A DNA stretch of 64,000 bases, taken from Taenia hydatigena (Eukaryota; Platyhelminthes; Cestoda; Cyclophyllidea; Taeniidae). Below are positions 13,185 through 25,348 of the stretch, piece by piece; within the stretch, counting starts at the first letter, position 1; every line of letters begins with the position of its first letter. The position numbers were made by a program, and so were the translations under genes. The notes beneath the pieces were generated by a model that did not search any database, was not told where the DNA came from, and saw only the letters and a program-made list of their open reading frames with translations. The DNA lies in the NCBI GenBank assembly GCA_036345935.2, contig JADWOT020001478.1, positions 168,598 to 232,597 on the forward strand, in the 5' to 3' direction.

Positions 13185-15530
13185 GTAGGCCGCCTGAAAG
13201 GGGAGCGTCTGGGAAGTCTGCTTCATTGCAACTATTAGACATGAGGCGGCCAGTGATCATAAATCACTTTGCAGGGTGGTTTTCGTCGATTTTTGATGAG
13301 AGAAAAATAAACTCTGGTTTCTGCACTGTGTTCAATAAAGTGCAAGTAAATTATGACTCTATATGATCATTTTATTAGTTCCGGAGGTGTAAATGCCGAG
13401 GATGGAAAGACTAATGCCGGGTCGTTTACACTCGGGTCTGCCGTGTGTACGACAGGCACAAGCCAGTGAATGTGACCAACTCATTCAAACAATTTCGTCA
13501 ACAGCCTTTATTGTCTCAAGTATCCACGTGCCAATGTGTATGTGCGCAGTTTGTCCAGCTTCGAGCGTTTGTACCTGTAAAATGAGGGTGAGTTTTGAAA
13601 GGCGTAACTCATCATACTTTGCTTAAGCCACGGCAAATTATGATTTGGTTGGCTTTGTTTCATTGACTCATTTGATCAGTATTTTGAGACCACCAACATG
13701 TTGTCTCAGCCGCATTTTCGCCATGTTGTCCATTTATGTGTTGGATGCCTGGTCGATGGAACATCTGAATGTAGATGCATTGCACAGCATATGTGGAATG
13801 AAATGAATATATTGAAATTGTCACAGTTTGTGCATACCTTGAATTTCGTGAACGTGAGGCTCATGAATTTCGCTAGAGTACTCATAAGCCATTCCTAAGC
13901 AGTTTGAGATGGTGAGCTATTTTGTCAGCGATTTGATTAAGCGAGGTAGCATTTACGCATCCGTTCGACTTCTAAAATATGATGACAGGTCTTAAGTGGC
14001 GAAAAGTAAAGTAGTTAACGGGTTGCAGTGACAATCGCTCGTGTATCTGTCAGACCGATGCGAAGGAAGGTAGATGCATGAAAGCCGGTCAGGGAAGTGG
14101 CACAGTATGTCGAACGGTAGTAGTAATAGGAGGCAGAGAGGCGCATTCGTGAATCTGATGCTCTAACAGCATTTGCATTTGTTTGAGATGAAGATGGCAG
14201 AGTGAAATTGCGCGGCAGTGTGCTATAGACTAAAGGAATGAAGGAAGAAAGACAGCGACCAAAGGAGAGACACATCTGCCAGAAGAGCGATTCATTATTC
14301 GCCTTCAGTCTGGTATTGGATCCTACCTTGGTAGCCATCCCTGATTGAAGCATTCTCACCACAACAGTAGTTTAATGAACCGAAAGTGGGTAGTGCGATG
14401 ATGTGTCGACACGGAGTTCATTTAACTTAGTCACACTTTCTGAGGAACCATCAATACTGCTGGACTACACTCCTGCAAGGTTATCTTGCTCATTCATTGA
14501 AAGACCAAAAATAGGTGCATTGCTTTCTTGCATAGACTTTTTTATCCATAGATAGGGTTGAGGCCTCAAAAGAGTGAAAACGAGAAGAGAGACCATTAGG
14601 AGATGGTCGTGATATGGAGTTCACCTGCGCTCACTTCCATAGCCATAGCAGGTGACATTTTTGATAAATTTACAGCAGAGCGACCACAAATCCCAATTTC
14701 TTAATTAGGATTTCGAAGCATTGTCTAGTCAGCCGTCTGCTGCTAGCCGTTTGTTTTAATCAAGTTTGCTCATTCCAATTTTATATATACCGAGGTTTCC
14801 ACCTAGGTATTCGACGAAGCGGCCTAGGAGCAGATGTCATCATAATGAAGAATGCTAGAAATGTTGAGTGCAGTGGCTACTTATGAGAATCCCTCTGAGA
14901 ATACAACAAAATTGCGGGAAGGCTTTATACTAGAAGCATGACATTTGCCATTTACATTAACTTCTTCACCGTTGACACCTGTGGAAATGAAGCAGCGGTA
15001 CATGTAGCAAGTGGCGTGGCACTCTGATTTGCTCTGCCTAATGTCCGAAGATATTTCGCACCGTGATGCAGAGTCAATCGAGACTGCAGCACTTTACGTG
15101 TCGAAGGTTTTTTCGGTCAAGTGGATGGATTTGGGCAACCTCTGAAACCTTGAGTTACACCGCACCGCGTCGAGAACGAGCGTTGCTCTTCATGAGATTA
15201 TGCCTTTTAGCCAAGAACACTTTAAATAGTGTGACACGAAACTCACTTTTACTCATTTTTTGGACTCTGCAGGCGTAGTGACCCTGCAGATTTTGGATTC
15301 GAGGACACAATGGTATAAGGTTAGCCGCGTCTGTGCAATTGCAAACTTTCAAGGCGCCAATTATCAGGGTCATTGCGTGAGTTACTAGCATCCACTTGCA
15401 TTGTGCAGCCTTAAAGCCCCTTCCCGGCCAGCTTTGTCTGACCGGTTGATAAAATCATGCGTGCAGATAGACGGTCGCATGCGGATACACTTTAACCACG
15501 GCTGTTTTGTCCTTGCAAAGTGTACACAGT
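13185..15530 (+). repeat. R2 repeat, right arm of a large imperfect palindrome
   Basis: This is the inverted partner of 9720-12005. A fragment matching part of it, including GCACTA-then-AGGGATGGC sequence, also occurs at 27555-27745, so R2 is a dispersed family and not only a local hairpin. The frames at 13393-13626 plus, 14015-14362 minus and 15063-15278 plus lie in it. They are broken or in a different frame in the left arm and carry no known motif. Confidence 0.8.
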
Positions 15531-18500
15531 CCTAAGTAAATTTAATTATGGTAATTGTGTTTAATGTGATTGGCTGAGGACTTTATCATTGAATTTTCAC
15601 AGTAATTTACTGCTAACACTAAAATAGCTAGTTTTTCCCAATGTTTAAGTCAAAATTGAAGATTGGAATTTGTTCCTCAAACTGACGATTGCTCGTTTTA
15701 CTACATTTCGTCTGCATCGAAGTCAACGAAATTTGAGATACATGTCTACCACTCGATCAAGATGTTTTAGCGGCTACGATCGCTGTTGAGATGTGCTGTC
15801 ATGGCAGCTCAAACCGCACTTAGTCAACCGGAGTTTTTCTTAAGCTGTGCATGCCCATCACGATTCGTCTGAGAAACAAACTTTTGATCAAAATTGAGAT
15901 GTCTTTAGGAAAATAAATTAACTTCATACAGTCCGGTTATGTTAATAATGGCGGACCAAACGAGGGACCACGCCTGGGAGGCAAGTTTTCTAATTCATCT
16001 TACCCATTCACTAGCCTCTCCTTCCCATCTGCACACTCAAGAACGCCTGAGTACGGTGTGTGAGTTTTCACGTGAGAGTAAAACAAGAGCGAACCGGTTA
16101 CTTAGTGCGCTTGTCAGATAGGCTAAATTATATGTTATTGTCTTCCGATTAGCTATTCTGCCTGTTTGTTTTTTTACTCTGAGATGTTGAGATTTCGGTG
16201 CTTTTGCCGATACCAAATGTGTGAAGTAATTGGAAGGACGGTTATATTGTGATGCTTTGATATGCATTATTCTCTGTCCATTTTACTTCCATATTCGATA
16301 ATCGCTTGCCCGATGTTTGAAGCTTAAGACGCAAGTTATTGGCCCGTACCCACGCATGAGTAACTTTCCAGAGGCATTTAAATGACGTCCACGTGTGATT
16401 GCTGCAGTGAGTGGGACGACTTATCCGTCAGGTGTACTTAATTTGGGGGCGGAAAGTGAAATGCCCAACGACTTCATGCTCTACTTGCCTCTGCAGCTTC
16501 TCACCTACGCAGCTTGTGCCACATAAGATTGTACTATTTTAGCATTCTTTTGTGCGTTTTAATGGTCATCTGCCAATTAATCGTACTGAGTTTAGTTCTG
16601 TCGCCCGAGACAAGTGATTGGGCTTGCCCTGCATGTTTGCGATGTGACAGTAGATTTCGGACTGGTAGCTATTTTAAATCTTAATTATTCTGTCACTATA
16701 GTTGTCGTGGCCTTTTGCTTTTAGGCTCGTATTCCCTCCACTGGTCATGGAAGCGTGTGATGGCTAGCACATTGTTCCATCCTATACGGGATTTTGCTAA
16801 CACCATGGAGGATGAGGGGTCTGAGAACGCAGAGCTCTTGCCGAGGAGAGCATAGAGGCGACTATGTAGTGCGCCGGTGGTTTGTTGGATGGAGGGTTTC
16901 AGTGGTGGGGCCATCTATTTGCCTCGCCGTTGCACCTTAATGGAGTGGGTCTTTGGTATGTGAAATACACGTGTACGTATTCCGCCCGAGTATGATGTCC
17001 CTTTTCGTCTCTGGAGAGGGGATAATTTGAGGATGCTGCAGCATATATGCATGAATTGTTGATGGATGTGTTTTATTGCACAATTGCAGCCCGTTTTTAC
17101 GATCAAATGGTGGCTGCGGTATGTTTTACCTCAGCAGGTGTGGAAGAGTTTTAGTTTTGTTGAGTTGCAGTTTATTGACGGATGTGAAGTGCAAATCAAA
17201 GTACCGTCTTCATTCGGCACTCAAATTTTACTGCTGAATGTACTGTAGATTGTCAAAAGTGGAATGCTCCTACTTGGCCTTAACAATAGCTATGAAAGTT
17301 GGTGAACGCTTATCTTTTAGATTGTCGGATGGATGGGTTTGAGTACGAAGGGTTGTGTTTATGGAGAAGAAAACAAGATGCTCCCAACTGCTTTGTACAG
17401 GGGCATGTATGTCAGGAAAGCGAAAGGCGAGAAGGTTGAATACGGCTTGAGTGAGCTCACAGCCTTTTACTTCGCAGGGTGGTCTAAAATGCCATGTTGC
17501 CAATTCAGCACGCGGTGCTATTAAATGGGTATGACGGCAGGTACCGCGATCGGGCGGCTACGTGGAGTATAATGATATGGTACACGAAATGACCAGGTGA
17601 GATAGGAGTTGTGATAGATGGCCATACCGTGGAATGGCTTCAAATGACATCTGTAAGTGCGCCTAAGGTCCTTTGCGTCTTATCTTGGCCTTATCGACAG
17701 AGAAGTGAAACGTCCCTCTAAATGTTGTCATTTGCCTTTAAACATATGAGATTAAGGAATCGCTTGGTAAGAAATATTCTAAAAAGCTTTTCCATGAGGC
17801 TGGACTCGCATCAAGTGAAGTAAGCACTGGCTATATAATTATTAGCTGCCTCACGGATTGTTGTTAGGGCATACAGAAGATTTTGATTAAGATTTGCTTT
17901 CACATTCTTATAATTTTCAATTACTGGACGAATTGTTTCGAAGATAAATATATGGTGTTGCATTGCTTTATGAGCTAAGGCATGCAAAGAGAGTGCACGT
18001 GACATTATTCCTTGTAAAGCTTGATGCGAAATAATTTGTTTGAACTAGGCAAAAGCTGTTTCATGTTGTTTCTTTGTTCGTTTATTATGCGGAACGTGGT
18101 CCCTAAATTTGAAAGTGGCCGCGGCTTTGAGGATACCATAATGTTACGCTGATAGGACGCAGTCGCAGAGTAAATGCAGGTAATAAAAAGAAAACTGTGT
18201 AAATATGATGTGAGAGTCGAATGGATTTAAAAGTAAAAATGCTAAAGCACAATATTGAAACTTTCGTTAAAGAATAGTCGCAGAGCAGGTGAGTAATATG
18301 CAGCGTGGATGATAATGGTGAGGTGTAGTGGGGAAAGCGAAGTGCAGAAAGTAAGTATGGTGCTTTGGAAAATGCACTAAAGGCATGAAGAAAAAGGGGA
18401 TGATGTGCTTGAAGCTAACGAAAGTGCCTGCTTTGGACCAGTGAACTGAAGGAATGGAGTGAATACCAAATGTGAAACAAACAAGCGCACTTACAGGAAA

Positions 18501-19029
18501 TTGCGATTGACTTAGAGAGCACTTTACAAGGGAAGGTGAACGATGGAGCGTTTATTAAAAGGAAGAAAAAAAGAAAGAGAAAGAGAAAGAGAATTCTATC
18601 TGCGTGACCTAATATCCAGCCCTTCCGCTCTGTGATGACAGGGATTTTCCCATCTGTAGCATATGCACTTCTCTTGCGCAACTAGAATTTGTCACAGGTG
18701 ATATGGATTGGAGTGGAAATCCATTATAGTCGCATCCACTATCCGCTGCTACCAATGTGGCATGTCAAGACTCCCTCAAAGAAAAGCAGAATGCAAAATA
18801 CTAGGGCAAATTATGTGTGTGATAGACAAAGGGGATGAAGCTACTTGACATGGCCTGGGAACCATTTTACTCGACTGGGGCAATATAGCCATCCGGAAAG
18901 CCGTTGACGAAACCGGCGGTCAAACAAACAATAGACCGCTATAGCTGAGGTAGAGCTGAGGATTTTTATCTAGATTTGAAGAGCAAGCGATGTTTAAGAT
19001 GAATAAATGAGAAGCATCTTCGTCACACC
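15531..19029. other. No gene recognised
   Basis: No supported gene is visible in this 3.5 kb. The stretch 16690-17000 is somewhat richer in G and C and has two abutting minus-strand frames (16696-16914 and 16915-17106), but they have no recognisable motif and no splice support. A short purine-rich simple repeat lies at 18565-18594. Confidence 0.4.
18565..18594 (+). repeat. Simple repeat, (AGAAAG)n-like purine tract
   Basis: An uninterrupted purine tract of about 30 bases built of AAAGAG or AGAAAG units. Only a few units long. Confidence 0.8.
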
Positions 19030-22000
19030 CGTGAAGTTGATCGGAATAAATGGGGCCTGTAAAATGCGATTCTTCATTGTCTGCCCTTCATAGATTGCGA
19101 TCACAATCATTTGTCCTCAGCTAACTTGTAGAACAATAGAATCAGTAATGATCATTTATTTTTTTGGATTTATGAATGCGGATTGAGCTGGTACAAATTG
19201 TTAGTTTCAAATGGTTTCATTATTTTAGGCGATGCAACCACTGGAGCATTGTAAGTGATCTGTTTGAAACTTTGGCTCCTTCGAAAACCAAGGTCACCTA
19301 CTAAAGGACAACTTGGCACAGCGGCCACAATGCTTTCTGATCCCATTGCGGTAGTGTACTAACTTTCGTCGTCGGTGCGCTCTTTTTTAGGTTTTCGGGG
19401 AAAAGGAATCAAATTATTACGCAGTCTATTGACTAGCTGCTCTGACCGCACCCAACCGTCCTCTGATTAATCCCCATGATTGGCCCTGCTATGGTCAAAT
19501 TATCTATTTCCATAACATATTATTCTTGAACAAAATTATGTGGCACATAAAATATTATGTTTTCCATTTATATGAATATTTGAATAATCATTAGGCATGC
19601 ATCTTTAATGCTAGGCCCATCCTCAGGAAACTTGAAGATAACGAATGCATTGCAGCGGCTGTACAAGTAGCCGACACCCCAATCCCAAATTTCATAGTTT
19701 CGTCATATACCACTTTAGTGATAAATGATTTGTCCTTCCTTCCTAATGTTTGTAAGACTCTAAGCGAATTCTTAAATAGTTGATACTAGACACCTGTTAC
19801 CGACGTGGTTTCTGAGCGATCATCTTTGTGAGGCCGTTTCCGCTGAAATCCGTGCATCTTAAGGTTTACCAAAATGTCTTTCAAATTTTGACGCAATTAA
19901 CCAGGCATTTCCCAATCCTGACGATTAGATTTTTGGCATGACTGCAGTAAAACGATAAAAAGCGAGTCGTTTTGGTTTCTAATGGATTTACCTCCATCGA
20001 TACTTACGTGTCTGATATCAGCAAATGCAATATCCCAGATTCTTCAAGCCGCGCATCTAAATGTTGTATGCAAGCTCATACGATCAATTTGCATCAGAAT
20101 GCGTGATGTCTGAGGCTCAGTTGACCATCGAATAATAACATATCTATGCACCTATTAATAAGCTAATGCCTTAACTCCTACCTTTATTGTGAGTTTTATA
20201 CCAAATCTCTGTAATGACTGTGGTAACACGAGTTGAATTTTGATTCCATCCAAGGCCTGTGGCAGGTTCTCATTCTTTGATGAGATAGTTGGTACCCAAT
20301 GCATCGAAGAATGTTGGAACTCTCACACTCTGAGTGAAAAAAAGGGAAAAAATTATAAGGTGACATGTCATGAAACCGCGCTTTTCCTTAGTGTTTTAGC
20401 AGGACACTGCGTTTTACACTCGAATACTCAATTATATGAGCTAAGATCCTTCATTTGAGACTTCTTTTGCAATGGCAGGCCCTTCATTCAAATCATCGCA
20501 ACAACAGCCCAGCTAGCACAATTTCTTGCTACCATTGGACTGCACTGCGTCATGGTTCACATACTGGTAGTTCGCTCGCAAGCATACTCTTTCAGCTTAC
20601 GAGCATTCTTTATGAAAAAAAGATTTCGCCTGCAGGTCATTGCGATCAATTTGCAAAACAATTAGCAGCGATGTTTGATTTCATAATTTAATTGTGGTTT
20701 GGAGACGTAGAAGCCGGGTTGGATAACTCGCATACTTACATCGCAGCTTTACTGATGTGAAGGTGTAATATTAAGTATTTAATTGCACGAAGATTGCAAT
20801 ACTCTTTATTTGTGAGCAATGAAATTCAGTTTAAGCCCTTTCAAGGTGAAAATTCTATAGTATTCGTGCCTATCGGTTGATGCCACATGGAGTTGTGGCG
20901 AACCTTGCATTCCAAATTACCTCATTCCCATATTGAACTCTTGGCTTTCCTTGATTCTGGTCACTGCATTTTGAAATCGGTTGCTATGTTTATTTGGGTG
21001 ACGCTCAAGCGAATTAATGCCTTCAGAATTCGATGGGCTCTTTTTAGACATTCATGAAAGAAGGGTCCACGCCCTCAAGCAGATCAATGGATCGTTGGTC
21101 TAATCACACCTTCCTGACCTCTGGCTCATTTCTTTGTCAACCACAATGCCCTCATGTATGACTGTGTTGCCTTCATGACATGCGGGTTTCCGCGGGTGTC
21201 ATGTTTCTTTTGCTACATTTTTATTGACTTAAAATGTGCGTCTGGAAAAATATATACGGTGGCTTGGATTATCAACAGATACGCGTGTGTAGTGCTACGA
21301 CTAAAATTTAAATTGAATGCTACAATTTGAATTGCCGATGCCAGTATTCCATCAATCAGGACGAACAAATTAGTTTCAGTGAATCACGAAGCCTTATCAC
21401 TACACGAATTTATTAATGATTTATTAAGCAAATCCAACAGTTATTGTTCCAATGTCTTTCCATGATGTTGAATGTGAGACTACAAAAATATACTTGATTC
21501 TTTTAGGTGGCGGTCGGAATGCAGCTCTGCTACAGGGCAATAAAGCTGATCCATCGCAAGTCTTTACGGGGTTCAGCTCAAAGTTGTGTGCTTGAGTCTT
21601 CGTTGTAAATAGCTATTGGAATGCGCAAATGACTCAATGTAATGATAGCTGTTTGAATAGTTGGGCTTTCCATTGAAGAGCTAAAATGCAAGTATGGATG
21701 AGAAGGATGTGTAGAGACTCAATAAAAGCGAAGGAACGACAGTCGCTCAAAAGACAATGCAGCTGGGTGATTGATTTAAAGCAGGATTAAGCAGGTGATT
21801 GATTGGGAACAAAATGGGTAACGCTATAGACTGTTTAATCAAATAATAAGTGAAATCTAAATGAGCATGCAGGTGGGCAAGCACGGGGCTTCAGTGTTGC
21901 AGGCCTCTTTAGACACCAAGGCCTCACCATCAGTGAGAGTCGTGGCTGTTGCATCTTCTCTATTTCCTCCTGCACAAAGCAGACCCTCCAAAGTGCCTAA

Positions 22001-22445
22001 ATTTGCATAATGCAGCATTTGTTGCATTTTCGACGGATGAGCAACCAGTATTGGAGCAAAAGTAGAGGCCATAAAAAACAGACTACATTTTGTACTTACC
22101 TGATAAGAGATAGCTTCTGAACTTGTATGTTAACAAGTAAATTAAAAAAACGGCTCTCTCAACGTTTAAAAGAGAACCTTCAAAGAGCGCCACTTCTACC
22201 TCATCGATAATGCATGCGCCAATTATGGAAATAAAATGAATTCTGCACTATAGAGGGTCTCGAAACACTTTTCAATTGGAGAACCCGTATGTTTGCACAA
22301 ATGTTTTGTGATGCCTGAAGAAGTAAGGCTACAAAAAGTGCTAAACTTGCATAAGCACTAGTAGAACTGAATAATTGACTGCATGTTGAGGAGATTTAGA
22401 CATGATTTTGAAGCACACCACGACCCCAATTTCATGTCAAAGCCA
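19030..22445 (+). repeat. Dispersed repeat R1, copy 2 (most complete copy)
   Basis: From about 19611 to 22445 this matches copy 1 (1-2852) in the same orientation. From about 19030 to 20330 it also matches copy 3 (51265-52880) on the opposite strand. Similarity to copy 3 begins near 19030 at a GATCGGAATAAATGGG block, so the repeat is at least 3.4 kb long. The block 20113-20578 is identical to copy 1. A tRNA-Ser-like 5' half lies at 19420-19452 on the minus strand and is shared with copy 3. The frames at 20240-20458 and 21857-22072 lie in it and are probably not genes. The element class is unknown. Confidence 0.82.
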
Positions 22446-24022
22446 AGATGATGCTTAAAGAGATGTCTGGAGTGGAGTTTAAGTTCCCCCGGCACCTAAG
22501 TAGAGAGAGATCGCTTAGAGACAAAAAGGGTTCGCTTTCCCTTGTTCTACTACAACAACGCTGAAAATCGAATCGTCAAGCTAAGAAAAAGCCTGATGAC
22601 TGCACCAAGACAAGACAATCAATAGACGGCCTATTACTAACTACCGGTCTAATATTATTCTAAATGTTGAGATTAATCAAAATATTTTAACGGAAAATGA
22701 GAATCCGAAATTGCCTATCATGCAAAGATTTGAAATGCTTGCATCAAGATCGAGTGACGATTGTCAGTTCAGACGCTGTTTTACGTGGTGAATCGACGGA
22801 GTCCTCGACAAGTGAGTCCCTGAATTAGTGATGACCCCGATCAGCGCAAACTAAGCAAATCCATGCCAATTACAGCACAATGTAACAGACTAACTACTGT
22901 ATCGCAAAGTTAAACGGCATGTGTATGCGTCATGCGACCGGCATTAGTTCTTCATACCTTTGCCTGATTGGTACCACCACAGCTATGCTTGATGAATGTT
23001 TGCAGCGAAATTGCACGCCTTAGTTATAGAAGCCGAAATTCGATCTTACTGAATAGCGAATGGTAATGATACCATCAGCTAGTGCAATATAAAAGTGCTT
23101 GCACGCAAGTGGGAGACTGTATGGTTAATTGCAAGTGGTCGGCAGTCTCGCTTCATTCGTCCCTTTTCAATTGCAGGCATGAAGAAACAAGAAATGCGAT
23201 TCATCCTTGCTAAATAAATAGAGCATTCAGCGCACAAAATCAGTTAATGTAATTACCAACAAAATGCACCATCAGATGTACCATTTTAATTGGTTGAAAC
23301 GCGGATTTTCAACTACATGCACGCCTTGACTGTATTCCAAGTACCATCAGGTGCAGGCAAATATTGCACACAAAATTTAAATGCATGCATTCATTGTTTT
23401 GGTGTTAGTGTCAAAGTGGTTATAATATGGACGGTTTTCCGCCTACTACAAACGCATGTACAAATGCTCTATAGCTTATCGATTCGAGAATATTTATCGT
23501 CATGGCGAAATCCTGTTGTTTGCTTCGACCTTCGACGGCATCAGCGATTCGTATGTACCCAGTAACCGAAACAATGCAGTTCGTGGTCTATGCGCATTCT
23601 CTCTTTATTTAGTCCATTAAGACAAAACGTCACGTTGTACACTGCGTTTTCAAAAGCTAGCTGAACTGAGATTTTGGGTTTTCCTCGATTCGGGAATAAA
23701 AATTGTCGAAGTCCGACAACAAGATGCACGGATGCGAAAGTTAAAAGTCAGACTAATAGTTGCAAGGACAGGTAAGCAGATGACGTAGTGTTAATTAGTA
23801 GTGGTCTTTTCAAATATGTAATAAAAGCAGAAGGGTCAAATGTTGGCCAACTTGGTGGATCACCAAAATAATATGCATGCAGCGGTACTAAAGAGGCGTG
23901 CTTAGCAATTATATAGAGGAGGAGCAGGAGGACAAAACTTAAGGCATGTTTTGGAGGAATGGGTCGATTTCCATAAAGTAAGCAGTGCAATCTCCTATCC
24001 TCTATTAATATGTTATCTGCAG
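22446..24022. other. No gene recognised
   Basis: No supported feature was found. The 91-codon frame at 23290-23565 and the 97-codon minus frame at 23748-24041 have no family motif. The second partly overlaps the start of the two-exon gene candidate at 24041 on the other strand. Confidence 0.4.
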
Positions 24023-24040
24023 ATTGTTGCAACTGCTGCA

Positions 24041-24371
24041 ATGAAGATTTCTAAGAACATCCGGCCACCTCGTGCCAGGAATAGTAGCAGGAAAGATGAG
24101 GAGAAGGAAGGAACCCCACATTGTTGGAAGCGTCAGCGGACCTTCCATTCACCAAGGATGGTACGAGCTTAAAAGACTGAATCAAAACCGCTGAGTTTTC
24201 TCCTCTGTAAGTGTCCTGTTAATCCTTTGTGCACTTCTGCAGGGAGCACTCTTGGCAACAAAGAAGACAATGTCTTCCATGACTCTGATATCGGCCGATG
24301 TTGTTCAGCTTGTTATTGATAACAAAGAGCGGTCTCTTATCAGTGACCATTTCACTAAGATGGAAAAGTAG
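24041..24371 (+). CDS. Small two-exon gene candidate, function unknown
   Basis: Exon 1 runs 24041-24160 and exon 2 runs 24243-24371, with an 82-base intron that begins GTACGA and ends in a pyrimidine-containing CTTCTGCAG. The junction is phase 0 and gives an 82-residue protein. The first 40 residues are strongly basic and rich in Lys, Arg and Ser, like a nuclear or nucleolar localisation region. The second exon encodes a more balanced segment with LISADVVQLVIDNKE and ends HFTKMEK before TAG. The frame stays open upstream to an ATG at 23951, and a CTGCAG acceptor-like site ends at 24022, so the true start could be further 5' or an earlier exon could be joined there. I do not recognise the family. 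Support is the in-frame splice pair and the coding-like composition of exon 2. Confidence 0.42.
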
Positions 24372-25275
24372 TGAGGATGTTGAAGTGCACTAAGTAACTT
24401 CATTACCTATCAGATCATGCCTTTCTAGGCTCACAAGCCTTCAGCGTCAACAGGTGAGTAGCCTTTCAGTTCAGGGTAAGGGCCCAACCAGCCATCAGCC
24501 TAAAGAAACTCTGCGCAATAAAATCAACGATTTCAGCCAGCTGATCATGTGTGCAACTAGTAAGCCTCAGAACCTTCGCCTGTCATTGACTTCCTAGAAT
24601 TCAAACTATTATTTAAACTCTACGCCCTCATATTGGACATCTAATGTTGTTAGATACTTGAATTAGGCTTTGTAGAATACGAGAAGCAGCGTTTTTTGCG
24701 CTTTTTGTTTAGAAATCACTGCTGTCAAGAAATGCGCATCTGCTACTTGGGTTCAGTAACAGATGCAAGATTCTACGATCGAGCATCAATATCTGGACAG
24801 GTATCGCAAGAGGGACCCTCCGGGTATCAACGCAGCCTTAATAAGATCAAAAATGCCACTGCAGTAGATTCGAAGAAAGTGCATAACGATCCAAAGTGAA
24901 GAGGCTTTCGTTAGCGGTTGCAATTAGTACGGGCTGCAGAACATCGGTTACGATGATGCATAGAAACAAACGCAGCGATCTCTCGAAAGGGTAAAAACCA
25001 AAATGAACGAAACAAATAATTTAATAATGCGAGTGACGAGACACATTCACAGAATATGGGTTGGAATTTGTTAAGTTGTACTGGCTAATCGATGGGGTAG
25101 ATGGTGGGAGTGATGTATAAGATGGTTGGGAAGACGGAGTAGAGATGTGGAAGAGTGGCGAAATCGGTATTAGGAGGAGTCGTGCTGACGCGATAGTACA
25201 TAGTAAATTCGAGACAGAGGAACTAGATCAAAACGCAATGGATGAAAGTTGCCGACGGGAAGATCTGAGAGTCGA
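24372..25275. other. No gene recognised
   Basis: Presumably the 3' side of the 24041-24371 gene candidate and the 5' flank of the tRNA gene. A CAACAG|GTGAGT donor-like site lies near 24451, but no exon could be built around it. Confidence 0.35.
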
Positions 25276-25348
25276 ACCGGTGTGGCCTAATGGATAGGGC
25301 GTCTGCCTCCTAAGTAGAAGATTACGGGTTCGAGTCCCGTCACCGGTG
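25276..25348 (+). tRNA. tRNA-Arg, anticodon CCU
   Basis: A complete cloverleaf can be folded by hand. The acceptor stem ACCGGTG (25276-25282) pairs perfectly with CACCGGT (25341-25347), followed by discriminator G at 25348. The D arm is GCCTAATGGATAGGGC. The anticodon stem TCTGC/GTAGA carries one G-T pair and holds the loop CTCCTAA, giving anticodon CCT. The T arm is ACGGG TTCGAGT CCCGT. There is no intron and CCA is not encoded, as is normal in eukaryotes. The A and B boxes match the Pol III promoter pattern, and a TTTT stop signal follows near 25377. It reads AGG codons. Confidence 0.95.

Noticed and set aside
14015..14362. 115-codon minus frame in the R2 right arm as a gene
   Set aside because: The left arm does not keep the frame; stops interrupt the matching reading.
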